Shown here: piece after piece, positions 25,993 to 37,022 of the stretch
Position numbering within the stretch: position 1 is the stretch's first letter
Layout of the letters: each line of letters starts with the position of its first letter
Source of the DNA: Sphingomonas sp. IC-11
GTDB taxonomy: Bacteria > Pseudomonadota > Alphaproteobacteria > Sphingomonadales > Sphingomonadaceae
DNA: 64,000 bases
Direction of reading: 5' to 3'
Assembly: GCF_021043365.1 (NCBI RefSeq)
Contig: NZ_JAJNDU010000001.1
Span: forward strand, 704,068 to 768,067
The notes under the pieces: model-generated
The model's input: the letters and a program-made list of their open reading frames with translations, nothing else
The model's database searches: none
Told to the model about the DNA's origin: nothing
Made by a program: the position numbers and the translations under genes

Positions 25993-27672
25993 GTGCGGTT
26001 CGACGATAGCCTCAAGACGGTGTTGGCTGCCGACGCCTCTACTGCTTTCGGCGCGCAGGCGACGTTTCGGCAACTCGCCGATCTGATCGCGCGCGGGCGG
26101 GTGGCGGCGGATGATGAGACGCTGGGCCGCTTGCGCGGGCTGCGCGATCAGGTGCCGGTCACCGTTCGTGCTGCTGTTGCGCGAAGCTTCGCGCTGGGTC
26201 AGCCGCCGGTCGAGTTGGTCGCGCTGTTTGCGCAAGACGAGCCGGGCGTCGCATCCGCGGCGCTGCGCGCGGTGCGCTTGCCGTCCGACGACTGGGTCGC
26301 GCTGATCCCTCAGCTGGGCCCGAGCGGCCGCGCCACGCTTCGGCGGCGTGAGGATCTCGATGTGGAGGTGGAGCGGGCCTTGGCAAGCTTCGGCTCGACG
26401 GACTTCACGCTCGCGTACACGCCCACGCCATCAGCGGACACGCCAGTCCATGCGCCAGTGCTCGGCCTGGCAGAATCGATGGCCGGGCTGGTGGCCGAAG
26501 CCGCTGCCTCTCCGCTGCAGGCGGACACGGAGACGGATCGGCAACCCGGCAGCGCGAGCGGTTTCGACATCGCCGAGCTGGTTGATCGGATCGCCAGCTA
26601 TCAGCAGCAGCGTGCCGGCTCGCCGGCTGCACCGATCGCACCCGTGGTGGATCATTTCCGGTTCCAGACCGACGCCGGAGGGGTCATCCGGTGGACAGAC
26701 GGTGCCCCACGTGGTGCTTTGATCGGCTTGGAACTGGCGCGGGATGACGCCGCTGGTACGGCTCAAGTAGATGGTGTGGTGCAAGGCGCGTTCCGTCAGC
26801 GCACAAGCTTCACCGACGCGCGGCTGACGCTGGACATGAGCGAGAGCATCCGCGGAGAGTGGCGCATGTCGGCAGTTCCGCTGTTCGATCCCGTCACAGG
26901 TCAGTTCATTGGCTATAACGGCGCGGCGCGGCGTCCGCGCATTGACCAAGTCGCTGCCCGCATAGCCGAAAAGGGCAATGCCGAGGGATTGCGGCGGCTG
27001 GTTCATGAGCTGCGCACCCCGACCAACGCCATCGCCGGCTTCTCGGAACTTATCGAAACTCAGCTTCTTGGCCCGGTTGCCCCGACGTATCGAGAGCGAG
27101 CGGCAGCAATTCGCCTGCTCGCTGCGGATCTGGTGGCCGCGATTGAGGATCTCGATCTTGCCGCGCGCATCGAGGCGCATGCGCTTGAGCTTCGGCCGGA
27201 CGTGGTCGAATTGGGGCCGCTGCTGACCCGGATCATGGCCGACCTTGCGCCGCTTGCCGCCCTGCGGGAATGCACGCTGGACCTGGCGTCTGTCGAAGAA
27301 GCGCCGACCATTGTGGGCGACGAGCGGGCGATCGAGCGGTTGCTGAGCAGGCTGATCGCCACTCTCGTTTCCAGCGGGCAGAGCGGGGAGGTGATCCACA
27401 TTGCCGCCTCGTGGAACGGCAGCGCAAATGCAGAGGTCACAATGACATGCCCTCGCGCGTTGGCCGAACTGCCGAGAGACAGTCTCCTGAACCTGGATAC
27501 GGAGACCGAGAGCCAAACTCCCGGCACGCCTTTGCTTGGGACCGGGTTTGCTCTGCGCCTCTCGCAAAGCCTTGCGTCCCAGCTGGGTGGGCACCTGGCG
27601 ATTGCGCCCGATCGCATGACCGTAACGCTTCAGGCGGCGGTTGCCGCCGCGCGGCGGGCGATAACGAGCTGA
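25993..27672 (+). CDS. Sensor histidine kinase-like protein with degenerate ATPase domain
   Basis: A 559-residue soluble protein starting at GTG. The first ~130 residues look like helical HEAT/DUF2336-type repeats, residues ~215-330 resemble a PAS sensor, and a HisKA box follows with H338 in LVHELRTPTNAIAGFSELI. The ATPase part is eroded: the N-box position reads LLSRLIATLVSSG without the usual Asn, although a GTGFALRLSQSLASQLGG block remains. It may be a phosphotransfer or pseudo-kinase rather than an active kinase. The next gene starts 2 nt after its stop, so the pair is an operon. No response regulator is adjacent. Confidence 0.78.
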   Translation: MRFDDSLKTVLAADASTAFGAQATFRQLADLIARGRVAADDETLGRLRGLRDQVPVTVRAAVARSFALGQPPVELVALFAQDEPGVASAALRAVRLPSDDWVALIPQLGPSGRATLRRREDLDVEVERALASFGSTDFTLAYTPTPSADTPVHAPVLGLAESMAGLVAEAAASPLQADTETDRQPGSASGFDIAELVDRIASYQQQRAGSPAAPIAPVVDHFRFQTDAGGVIRWTDGAPRGALIGLELARDDAAGTAQVDGVVQGAFRQRTSFTDARLTLDMSESIRGEWRMSAVPLFDPVTGQFIGYNGAARRPRIDQVAARIAEKGNAEGLRRLVHELRTPTNAIAGFSELIETQLLGPVAPTYRERAAAIRLLAADLVAAIEDLDLAARIEAHALELRPDVVELGPLLTRIMADLAPLAALRECTLDLASVEEAPTIVGDERAIERLLSRLIATLVSSGQSGEVIHIAASWNGSANAEVTMTCPRALAELPRDSLLNLDTETESQTPGTPLLGTGFALRLSQSLASQLGGHLAIAPDRMTVTLQAAVAAARRAITS

Positions 27673-27674
27673 GC

Positions 27675-28694
27675 ATGCCGCCCGGCGGATCGCAGGGCTG
27701 GCGTGTGCCTCCGCCGACGCCTGCCCAGATCATCCGCTGGCCGGCGGACTTCGGGCGTCGCTTCATCGTCTTCGTCGATACAGAAGAGGAATTCGACTGG
27801 AACGCGCCCTTTTCTCGCGAGGCGCGCTCGGTCACCGCCATTGCCGCTCTTCCCGAGATGCACAAACGGTTTGTCGATCGGGGCGTTTTCCCCTGCTATT
27901 TGTGCGACTATCCCGTCGTCACCGATCCTTGGGCCGCCGACACTTTACGGGGCCTGATCGCGGATGGTCGATCGGCGGTCGGGGCTCAGCTGCATCCATG
28001 GGTGAACCCGCCTCATCAGGAGCAGCCTTCCGCGCACCTGTCGTTCGCGGGCAATCTGCCGGTGGGGCTGGAAGCTCGCAAGCTGGACGTCTTGACCGCG
28101 GCGATCACAGACGCTTTCGGCTCCGCGCCGCAAGCATTTCGCGCAGGACGCTATGGCCTGGGTCCGCAGACGCTCTCGCTTCTTGCGGCCAGGGGGTACC
28201 GGCTCGACACATCGGTGCGGTCTTATCACGACTATTTACGGCAAGGCGGTCCCGACTTTCGCGCGATTGGCCCCGATACGTTCAGGACGGGGCCGGAGAA
28301 CAGGTTGATCGAAGCACCGCTGACCACGGTTTACACCGGCCGATTGCGTTCGGCCGGAGCGCGCTGGCACCGGATGGCGGGGAGGGTGCCCCGTGGCCAT
28401 GGACTGCTCTCGCGTGCGGGGTTGCTGTCACGCGTGCCACTTACGCCGGAGGGGGTGTCGATCGAGCAAGCGACGGCCGCAGTTCGCCTCGCGGCTCAAG
28501 ACGACATGCGCCTGCTCACATTTTCCTTTCACTCGCCCAGCCTCGTCCCAGGCCACACTCCCTATGTCAGGAATGCGGACGACGCGGTGCGCTTCAGGGT
28601 GTGGTGGGAGGTGATGCTGGACCAGCTCGACCAGCTTGGATTTCGGCCCCTCACTTTGGCTGAGCTGATGCGAGCGGCCGAAGAAGCGCGCTAA
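27675..28694 (+). CDS. Polysaccharide-deacetylase-like protein
   Basis: A 339-residue protein with the start of a NodB-like fold: FIVFVDTEEEFDWNAPF carries the acidic residues where deacetylases have their metal-binding Asp, QLHPWVNPP has a possible metal His, and FRAGRYGLGPQTLSLLAARGYRLDTSV is the family's Arg and strand motif. LLTFSFHSPSLVPGHTPYV near the end carries the last His. These enzymes remove N-acetyl or O-acetyl groups from cell-surface glycans. No signal peptide is seen. It is coupled to the kinase-like gene; the substrate is unknown. Confidence 0.78.
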   Translation: MPPGGSQGWRVPPPTPAQIIRWPADFGRRFIVFVDTEEEFDWNAPFSREARSVTAIAALPEMHKRFVDRGVFPCYLCDYPVVTDPWAADTLRGLIADGRSAVGAQLHPWVNPPHQEQPSAHLSFAGNLPVGLEARKLDVLTAAITDAFGSAPQAFRAGRYGLGPQTLSLLAARGYRLDTSVRSYHDYLRQGGPDFRAIGPDTFRTGPENRLIEAPLTTVYTGRLRSAGARWHRMAGRVPRGHGLLSRAGLLSRVPLTPEGVSIEQATAAVRLAAQDDMRLLTFSFHSPSLVPGHTPYVRNADDAVRFRVWWEVMLDQLDQLGFRPLTLAELMRAAEEAR

Positions 28695-28773
28695 AATCAG
28701 CACGAGCTACCTTCGACGGGGCAGCCCCCTCGCGGCTGGCGTCGAAGGCAGCGCATCGTCAGATCCATTCGCG

Positions 28774-29538
28774 CTACCGAGTCGCGCGGCTTCGTTCGGG
28801 CTGTTCCGCGGAAAGATGGAGATAGGCCGGCTCGAATTCGGCCGCGCTGGCAAGCCGCTCCCAATCGAGGATCGCGACGATGCCCCGAGTGGCTTTCACA
28901 AGGCCGTCCTCGCGTAGCGCCTTCAGCGACCGATTCACGTGAACCGATGTCAGCCCCAGAGCATCTGCCATCTGTTCCTGGGTCATGGTCATCGGGAATT
29001 GCCCATTCTCTAGCCTACCGATGGACCAGTATCGAAGCGCCAGTTCACAGAGCAGATGCGCGACCCGCTCGCGAGCAGTGCGTCGCCCTGCGTTCACCAG
29101 CCATTGAGCAATGATCTGACCATCGATGACGCAATCCTGCCAAAGACCGAGCGAAAGATTCGGGTAGCGAACGCAGAGTTCCCGAAGCGCCGCATGGGGG
29201 ATCAGGAAGATTGTGGACGCAGATAGCGCGACCAGCTGCGCAGAGCGCGTCGGCAAGACTAGCGAATGAAGATCAGCCATGTCCCCGGGAAGCTGGATGG
29301 CGATCAACTGGCGTCTGCCGTCATCAAGCTGCGCGAAGCGGGCGATCGAACCCTCCGCAACGAGGCAGACACAATCAATCGGGGTCACAAGGCGGGTAAC
29401 TTCGCGGCGGGCCGCCACTTGTCGCGGGCTCGCCGGCAGGTTGAGGAGAGCTTGACCTTCGGCGTGCATAATCTCCATCCGACCGCGTAGTTTGGTCAGA
29501 TAAAGCTGCAGAGCCGTGGACGCTGTGGGGAAAGCCAT
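28774..29538 (-). CDS. Crp/Fnr-family transcriptional regulator (first of two in window)
   Basis: About 254 residues with a cyclic-nucleotide-like sensor barrel (LVAEGSIARFAQLDDGRRQLIAIQLPGDMADLHSL, about residues 55-95) and a C-terminal winged helix-turn-helix (MTQEQMADALGLTSVHVNRSLKALREDGLV). No N-terminal Cys cluster for an Fe-S centre is seen. The helix-turn-helix is nearly identical to that of the regulator at 54290-55078. The start is uncertain: ATGs at 29538 and 29568 are both possible; the frame runs further, through tRNA-Pro, which cannot be coding. Targets are unknown. Confidence 0.87.
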   Translation of the reverse strand: MAFPTASTALQLYLTKLRGRMEIMHAEGQALLNLPASPRQVAARREVTRLVTPIDCVCLVAEGSIARFAQLDDGRRQLIAIQLPGDMADLHSLVLPTRSAQLVALSASTIFLIPHAALRELCVRYPNLSLGLWQDCVIDGQIIAQWLVNAGRRTARERVAHLLCELALRYWSIGRLENGQFPMTMTQEQMADALGLTSVHVNRSLKALREDGLVKATRGIVAILDWERLASAAEFEPAYLHLSAEQPERSRATR

Positions 29539-29660
29539 GGCTGGTCGCCAAAACAGCTGCAAAAACATCGGCATTGGCCGACGTTGCTCCAACGCGCCAT
29601 CATCCGGATCAGGCCCGGGCAAGCGAATACGTAGGTCGCTGGGACACCAAATTGGGAAAG

Positions 29661-29737
<77 letters not shown>

Positions 29738-29789
29738 ACGCTCATGTTCGCTAGGCGTTGTTGTTGCCTTGCGCAAGTACATCACGCGG

Positions 29790-29862
29790 TGGGCCCGGCA
29801 GGACTCGAACCCGCAACCTAGCCGTTATGAGCGGCCAGCTCTAACCGTTGAGCTACAGGCCC
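29790..29862 (-). tRNA. tRNA with CAT anticodon, probably tRNA-Ile2 (lysidine-modified)
   Basis: Acceptor GGGCCTG pairs with CGGGCCC, the D arm has the short ACGGTTAGAGC form, the anticodon arm is GGCCG-CTCATAA-CGGCT, and the T arm GCGGG-TTCGAGT-CCTGC. The D-loop length and the CTAGGTTG variable region fit Ile2 better than elongator Met; the C34 would then be changed to lysidine by TilS to read AUA. CCA is not encoded: the genome has CCG after the discriminator A. Confidence 0.88.
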
Positions 29863-29928
29863 CCGCGTGTTGCCTGACTATAAGCTACCGACGTTGGCGG
29901 CAATGCCAATCGCGTGGCCAGTTCAGGA

Positions 29929-29964
29929 AAAGAAAAGGCGCCCCAGCCAATGGCGGGAGCGCCT
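29929..29964 (-). terminator. Terminator of the small lipoprotein gene
   Basis: On the minus strand an AGGCGCTCCC/GGGGCGCCT stem with one bulge is followed by TTTTCTTTT. It lies about 40 nt after the stop at 30006. Confidence 0.75.
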
Positions 29965-30005
29965 GTTTCTTTCAGAAGCAGCGGGCTTATCAGCCCGCCT
30001 CTGCC

Positions 30006-30272
30006 TTACTGAACGTTGTCAGCGGCTTCTTCGCCAGCTTCACGAACGTTCGACGCCGCGTCTTCCATGTTGTCAGCAGCGTTCTCGAGGCCTTCTGCTG
30101 CAACGGCGTTCGCCGAGTTGTCAGCCATGTCCTCGAGGTTGTCCGCCATCATTTCCATGTTGTCGGCCATCATGTCGGCGTTGTTCTCGACCGCGGCGGC
30201 CTCCGGCGACTTCGAGCAAGCAGCCACGGACATCAGGCCGGCGGCGGCAGCGATCAGAACGATCTTCTTCAT
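30006..30272 (-). CDS. Small Asn/Met/Ala-rich lipoprotein
   Basis: An 88-residue lipoprotein. Its signal peptide ends in a lipobox (LMSVAAC), so the mature protein starts at Cys19 or so and is lipid-anchored. The rest is a low-complexity helical chain built on a loose heptad of N-A/M-x-D-N-M/A (for example ADMMADNMEMMADNLEDMADN), probably a surface or periplasmic coiled coil. It starts at the ATG at 30272 with GGGAG 8 nt upstream. Similar small lipoproteins occur in sphingomonads; I know no function. It resembles Lpp-type rods in composition only. Confidence 0.8.
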   Translation of the reverse strand: MKKIVLIAAAAGLMSVAACSKSPEAAAVENNADMMADNMEMMADNLEDMADNSANAVAAEGLENAADNMEDAASNVREAGEEAADNVQ

Positions 30273-30402
30273 TCGAATGCTCCCAAGCATTAATTCGTTT
30301 CGCGGCCGACCCGTTTGCCGTCGCGAGCCCCGGCAAATACCGCACCAATCCGGTGGGTCAATCGGGAAATTCATCTCGCAGCAAGGTTCGCGACGAACCG
30401 AT

Positions 30403-31809
30403 TTATCGTTTTTCCCGCTCAACCGGCCCGATTTCCTCGGGGGCATTGGCCACAATCGCCAGCATTGCTGTCCATGCGGCGACGTTCTGGCGAAGATTTT
30501 CAGGGTCAACCCGGTCGAGCGTGTCATCCGGGGTGTGGTGCGTATCGAAATAGTCGAGACCGGACTGGTTGAGATCAACGCCAGCGACGCCGAGTGCCAC
30601 GGTGGGGCCGATATCGGCGCCGTTTCCGCCAGATCCACTGCCGCGGACGATGCCCAGAGGCGCAAGCGCTGCCGCAAGCCGCTCGCCCATCGGTTTCGCT
30701 GAGTCGGGGAGGGTCATGCCCAGCCGCCATACCTTGTCCGCGCCAAAATCACTTTCCGCGGCGAGGGCATGACGCTCCTGCCCGTGCTTCGCGGCATAGT
30801 CGCGGCCGCCGAAGCCGCCGACTTCCTCCGCGCCGAACCAGACCACACGGATCGTGCGGCGCGGGCGCTTGCCGCTGTCGAGGATCCGCTTGGCCGCCGC
30901 CGCGGTGATCGCGACGCCGCTGGCGTCGTCGATCGCCCCGGTGGCGAGGTCCCAGCTATCGAGGTGACCACCGATCAGGACGATGCCGGCATTGGGATCG
31001 GTGCCAGGAACTTCGGCGATCACGTTTCCGGATTCCTGCTCGCCGACCTGCCGCGGCGTGAGCAGCAGCTTCATGCGGACGGGCTTGCCGCGCTTCGCCA
31101 GCGCCTCGATCAGTTTGGCGTCCGGCACCGAAACGGCGGCCGCGGGGATGGCTGTCGTGCCTTCCGGAAAATAGGTCGTGCCGGTGTGCGGCAGGCGATG
31201 CGTGTCGGTCCCGATCGAGCGGATGACGATGGCCGCAGCGCCCTTTTTAGCCGCGAGAGCAGGACCGGCGAAGCGAGCTACGCCGGCCTGGCCGTAGCTG
31301 GAGCCATCCTGAGTTTTCATCATCGCGTTACCGACATAGGCGATCTTGCCCGCGAGGCTCCCGTCCGGCGCGGCGGCCAGATCGCCGTAAGTCGGGAAGA
31401 TCACCACCTCAGCTTCGATCCCGGCAGCCGGCGTCGCGCCCGAGTTGCCAAGTGCTGCAAGGTGAAGCTTCTGCGGCACGGGTGACACGATCTCCGCCCG
31501 CTCTTCGCCTCGGACCCATACCGGCATCCGATAGGTTTCGATCCGCACATTCTTAAAGCCCAGGGCCTTCAGCTTCGCGGCGCTCCAGGTGCGGGCACGT
31601 GCCTCGGCTTCTGTGCCGGCCAGCCGCTGTCCAACCTCTGTCGTCATCCCTTCCACGATGTCATAGGCGACATCATCCTTCAGTGCGGCGTCGCGAAGAG
31701 CGGCGACTTGGCGGTCCACCCGCGCCGGGGCAGGGGGCGCCGCACGCTGCGAAAGCACTGGTGCGGATGTGACAAGAAGGGTGGCGGCAATGGCGAAGCG
31801 GCTGATCAT
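30403..31809 (-). CDS. Secreted M28-family metallopeptidase
   Basis: A 468-residue exported aminopeptidase/carboxypeptidase-like protein with signal peptide (ISRFAIAATLLVTSAPVLS). A PA-domain insertion (residues ~120-250) precedes the zinc catalytic domain: VLIGGHLDSWDLATGAIDDASG carries the first His/Asp pair and the bridging Asp, RVVWFGAEEVGGFGG the catalytic/ligand Glu pair, and DYFDTHHTPDDT the last His. This matches M28 (glutamate carboxypeptidase-like) enzymes, two-zinc hydrolases that release N-terminal residues or dipeptides. It is divergent from ettA. Confidence 0.9.
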   Translation of the reverse strand: MISRFAIAATLLVTSAPVLSQRAAPPAPARVDRQVAALRDAALKDDVAYDIVEGMTTEVGQRLAGTEAEARARTWSAAKLKALGFKNVRIETYRMPVWVRGEERAEIVSPVPQKLHLAALGNSGATPAAGIEAEVVIFPTYGDLAAAPDGSLAGKIAYVGNAMMKTQDGSSYGQAGVARFAGPALAAKKGAAAIVIRSIGTDTHRLPHTGTTYFPEGTTAIPAAAVSVPDAKLIEALAKRGKPVRMKLLLTPRQVGEQESGNVIAEVPGTDPNAGIVLIGGHLDSWDLATGAIDDASGVAITAAAAKRILDSGKRPRRTIRVVWFGAEEVGGFGGRDYAAKHGQERHALAAESDFGADKVWRLGMTLPDSAKPMGERLAAALAPLGIVRGSGSGGNGADIGPTVALGVAGVDLNQSGLDYFDTHHTPDDTLDRVDPENLRQNVAAWTAMLAIVANAPEEIGPVEREKR

Positions 31810-31915
31810 ACGCCTCGCGTAAGTCGCCGCGTGAAGTTTGCCAACGGCCTGTCGCATCATTACATGCCCGCCGACCAATTTCAGCCATTCCAGTCTACGG
31901 AGCGACAGGCGACCC

Positions 31916-33595
<1,680 letters not shown>

Positions 33596-33644
33596 TCCGA
33601 CGCGATCGTCGCCCTGGCGCATCGCCGGGGTGACGGCGGATCAA

Positions 33645-33686
33645 GGAAAAGGCCCGCCCGGCAGATGCCGCGGCGGGCCATTTTTC

Positions 33687-33690
<4 letters not shown>
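33645..33690. terminator. Bidirectional terminator between ettA and an M28 peptidase gene
   Basis: GGCCCGCC (33651-33658) pairs with GGCGGGCC (33672-33679). A purine A-run lies on the left and TTTTTCTT on the right, so both convergent genes can stop here. Confidence 0.85.
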
Positions 33691-35314
<1,624 letters not shown>

Positions 35315-35315
<1 letters not shown>

Positions 35316-36139
35316 CAACGCAACCTTCGCACGAAAACGCGGCCATCCTCGCGCCGCTCGGTCTGGAAATTGGGAACGGCGGCGATCAGGTCCGACAGCC
35401 GCTTGTAGCCATAGTTACGCACGTCGAAGCTCGACCGGTTGGCGGCGAGCTGCCCCATGGCTGACAGGCTGACGAAGCCCTTTTCGTCGCGCTTCACCGC
35501 GGAATAAGCGTCGATCAGCAGCTTCACCAATTCGTCGTCGATCGGTGCTGGGCCCTCAGGCGGAGCAGGCTCGGCCGCGACGGCGGGCTGAGGCTGCTGC
35601 GGCGCCGGCGGTTCCTTGCTGCTGGTCGGGGCCGCCGGTAGCTCCTTGGTCGGCGCGGGAGACGGCGGCTGCTTGGGCGCGTCCTCCTCCGCGGCCATCA
35701 GCTTGTCCACGTCGATGAACCGGGTGCAGGCGCGCTTGAAGCCTTCGGGCGTTTTGGCCTGGCCGAAGCCATAGACAGGCAGGCCATCCTGCCGAAGCCG
35801 GGTAGCCAAGGGCATGAAATCGCTGTCCGACGACATGATACCAAAGCCCTCGACCCGTCCGCGGAACAAGAGATCCATCGCATCGATGGTCATCTTCATG
35901 TCGGTGGCGTTCTTGCCCTTGGTAATGTCGAACTGCTGCTGCGGCTCGATGCCGTGCTTGATGGTCATGTCGCGCCAGCCGCTCAGCGCCGGCTTCGACC
36001 AATTACCATAGACGCGGCGGATGTTGACCGTCCCCAGTTCGGCAAGGACGGTCAGCACCGGATCGATCGCATGCCAGCTGGCATTGTCCGCATCGATCAG
36101 CAGGGCGATGTTGCGGGTGGGGGTGTCGTCGCTAGCCAT
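35315..36139 (-). CDS. NYN-domain (PIN-like) nuclease with OST-HTH/LOTUS domain
   Basis: A 274-residue protein. The N-terminal NYN domain has the acidic residues of PIN-like nucleases (NIALLIDADNASW, KNATDMKMTIDAMDLL, IMSSDSDFMPL). A Pro/Ala/Gln-rich linker (residues ~160-200) leads to a C-terminal OST-HTH/LOTUS domain (LVKLLIDAYSAVKRDEKGFVSLSAMGQLAANRSSFDVRNYGYKRLSDLIAAVP). The architecture suggests RNA processing or decay, but targets are unknown. It overlaps the M28 peptidase gene by one base. The ATG at 36139 was preferred over a GTG one codon upstream. Confidence 0.9.
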
Positions 36140-36172
36140 CACGCGCAGCCATCGGCGCTGCCGTGGGGAAGG

Positions 36173-36412
36173 TCAATCGTTCGTGCGTCGGTCGCTGCGA
36201 TACGCCTGACCAGCATCGATGTCGGCCTGTTTCGTTGGCCTCGTCGTGCCATCGGGATCATCGACCTGGTGCATATCGTCACGCGATCCGACGTCGCGTG
36301 CCAGCGCACCGCCGCTGGTGCCGGTCTGCGCCTCTCCGCCCGGGATCATGCCCTCGATCACGTCCTTGTCGTCGTGGTCGCGAGCGGTGGTGGTGCGGGG
36401 ATTTTCTGCCAT
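36173..36412 (-). CDS. Small hydrophilic protein of unknown function
   Basis: A 79-residue, strongly charged, Asp/Thr/Gly-rich protein without hydrophobic segments (for example ARDHDDKDVIEGMIPGGEAQTG), probably disordered. A good AAGGAG lies 7 nt before the ATG at 36412. An EcfG-like promoter (GAAAC-N17-CGTT) precedes it. Comparable small hydrophilic proteins in alphaproteobacteria belong to the general stress regulon. I recognise no named family. Confidence 0.65.
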   Translation of the reverse strand: MAENPRTTTARDHDDKDVIEGMIPGGEAQTGTSGGALARDVGSRDDMHQVDDPDGTTRPTKQADIDAGQAYRSDRRTND

Positions 36413-36437
36413 CGTCACTCTCCTTCGTACCGGTAAG

Positions 36438-36463
36438 AACGAGATGGCAGGGCTGGAGGTTTC
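36438..36463 (-). promoter_or_regulatory. Possible EcfG (general stress) promoter upstream of the 79-residue gene
   Basis: On the minus strand GAAAC, 17 nt, CGTT. The alphaproteobacterial EcfG consensus is GGAAC-N16/17-CGTT, so there is one mismatch. It ends 25 nt before the ATG at 36412. Confidence 0.35.
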
Positions 36464-36464
36464 G

Positions 36465-36947
36465 TCAGGCAGAAGGATAAGTGATGGCGATCACTTCATA
36501 TTCCTTTTCCCCCGCGGGGAGCGCAACGCGCCTGAGATCCCCCACCGCCGCGCCGCGCAGCGCACGGGCCAGGGGCGCGTTCCAACCGATCAGACCGTGG
36601 CCGGCATCCGCCTCATCATCGCCTACCAGGGTCAGTACGCGGTGGTTATCATCCTCGTCAGCGATCGTGACGCTTGCACCAAAATAGACGCGCGAGCGGT
36701 CGGGCGCCTGAGAAGGATCGACCACCTTGGCCGCCTTCATCCGGCGCGACAGGAAGCCCAGCCGCCTGTCGATCTCCCGCAGCCGCTTGCGCCCGTAGAT
36801 ATAATCGCCGTTCTCCGACCGATCGCCATTGCCAGCGGCCCAGGCAATGGTTTCCACCAGTGCCGGGCGCTCGGTGGCGAAAAGCTGATCATATTCGCTG
36901 CGCAGCGCGGCATAGCCGGCTGGCGTGATATAGTTCGGGCGATCCAT
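36465..36947 (-). CDS. greB: Transcription elongation factor GreB
   Basis: A 160-residue Gre factor. The N-terminal coiled coil starts NYITPAGYAALRSEYDQLFATERPALVETIAWAAGNGDRSENGDYIYGRKRLREIDRRL, in which GDRSENGDY holds the acidic tip residues used in transcript cleavage. The C-terminal globular domain ends GWNAPLARALRGAAVGD. The tip sequence and the length fit GreB rather than GreA. It rescues backtracked RNA polymerase by stimulating its intrinsic cleavage. The ATG at 36947 fits homologues. Confidence 0.93.
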   Translation of the reverse strand: MDRPNYITPAGYAALRSEYDQLFATERPALVETIAWAAGNGDRSENGDYIYGRKRLREIDRRLGFLSRRMKAAKVVDPSQAPDRSRVYFGASVTIADEDDNHRVLTLVGDDEADAGHGLIGWNAPLARALRGAAVGDLRRVALPAGEKEYEVIAITYPSA

Positions 36948-37022
36948 GCGGAGGGCTCTATAATCGACCGAAGCGGGATCCGCGACCTCCACTTGCCTGG
37001 CGGCAAGGAAGGTCGTGACCTG

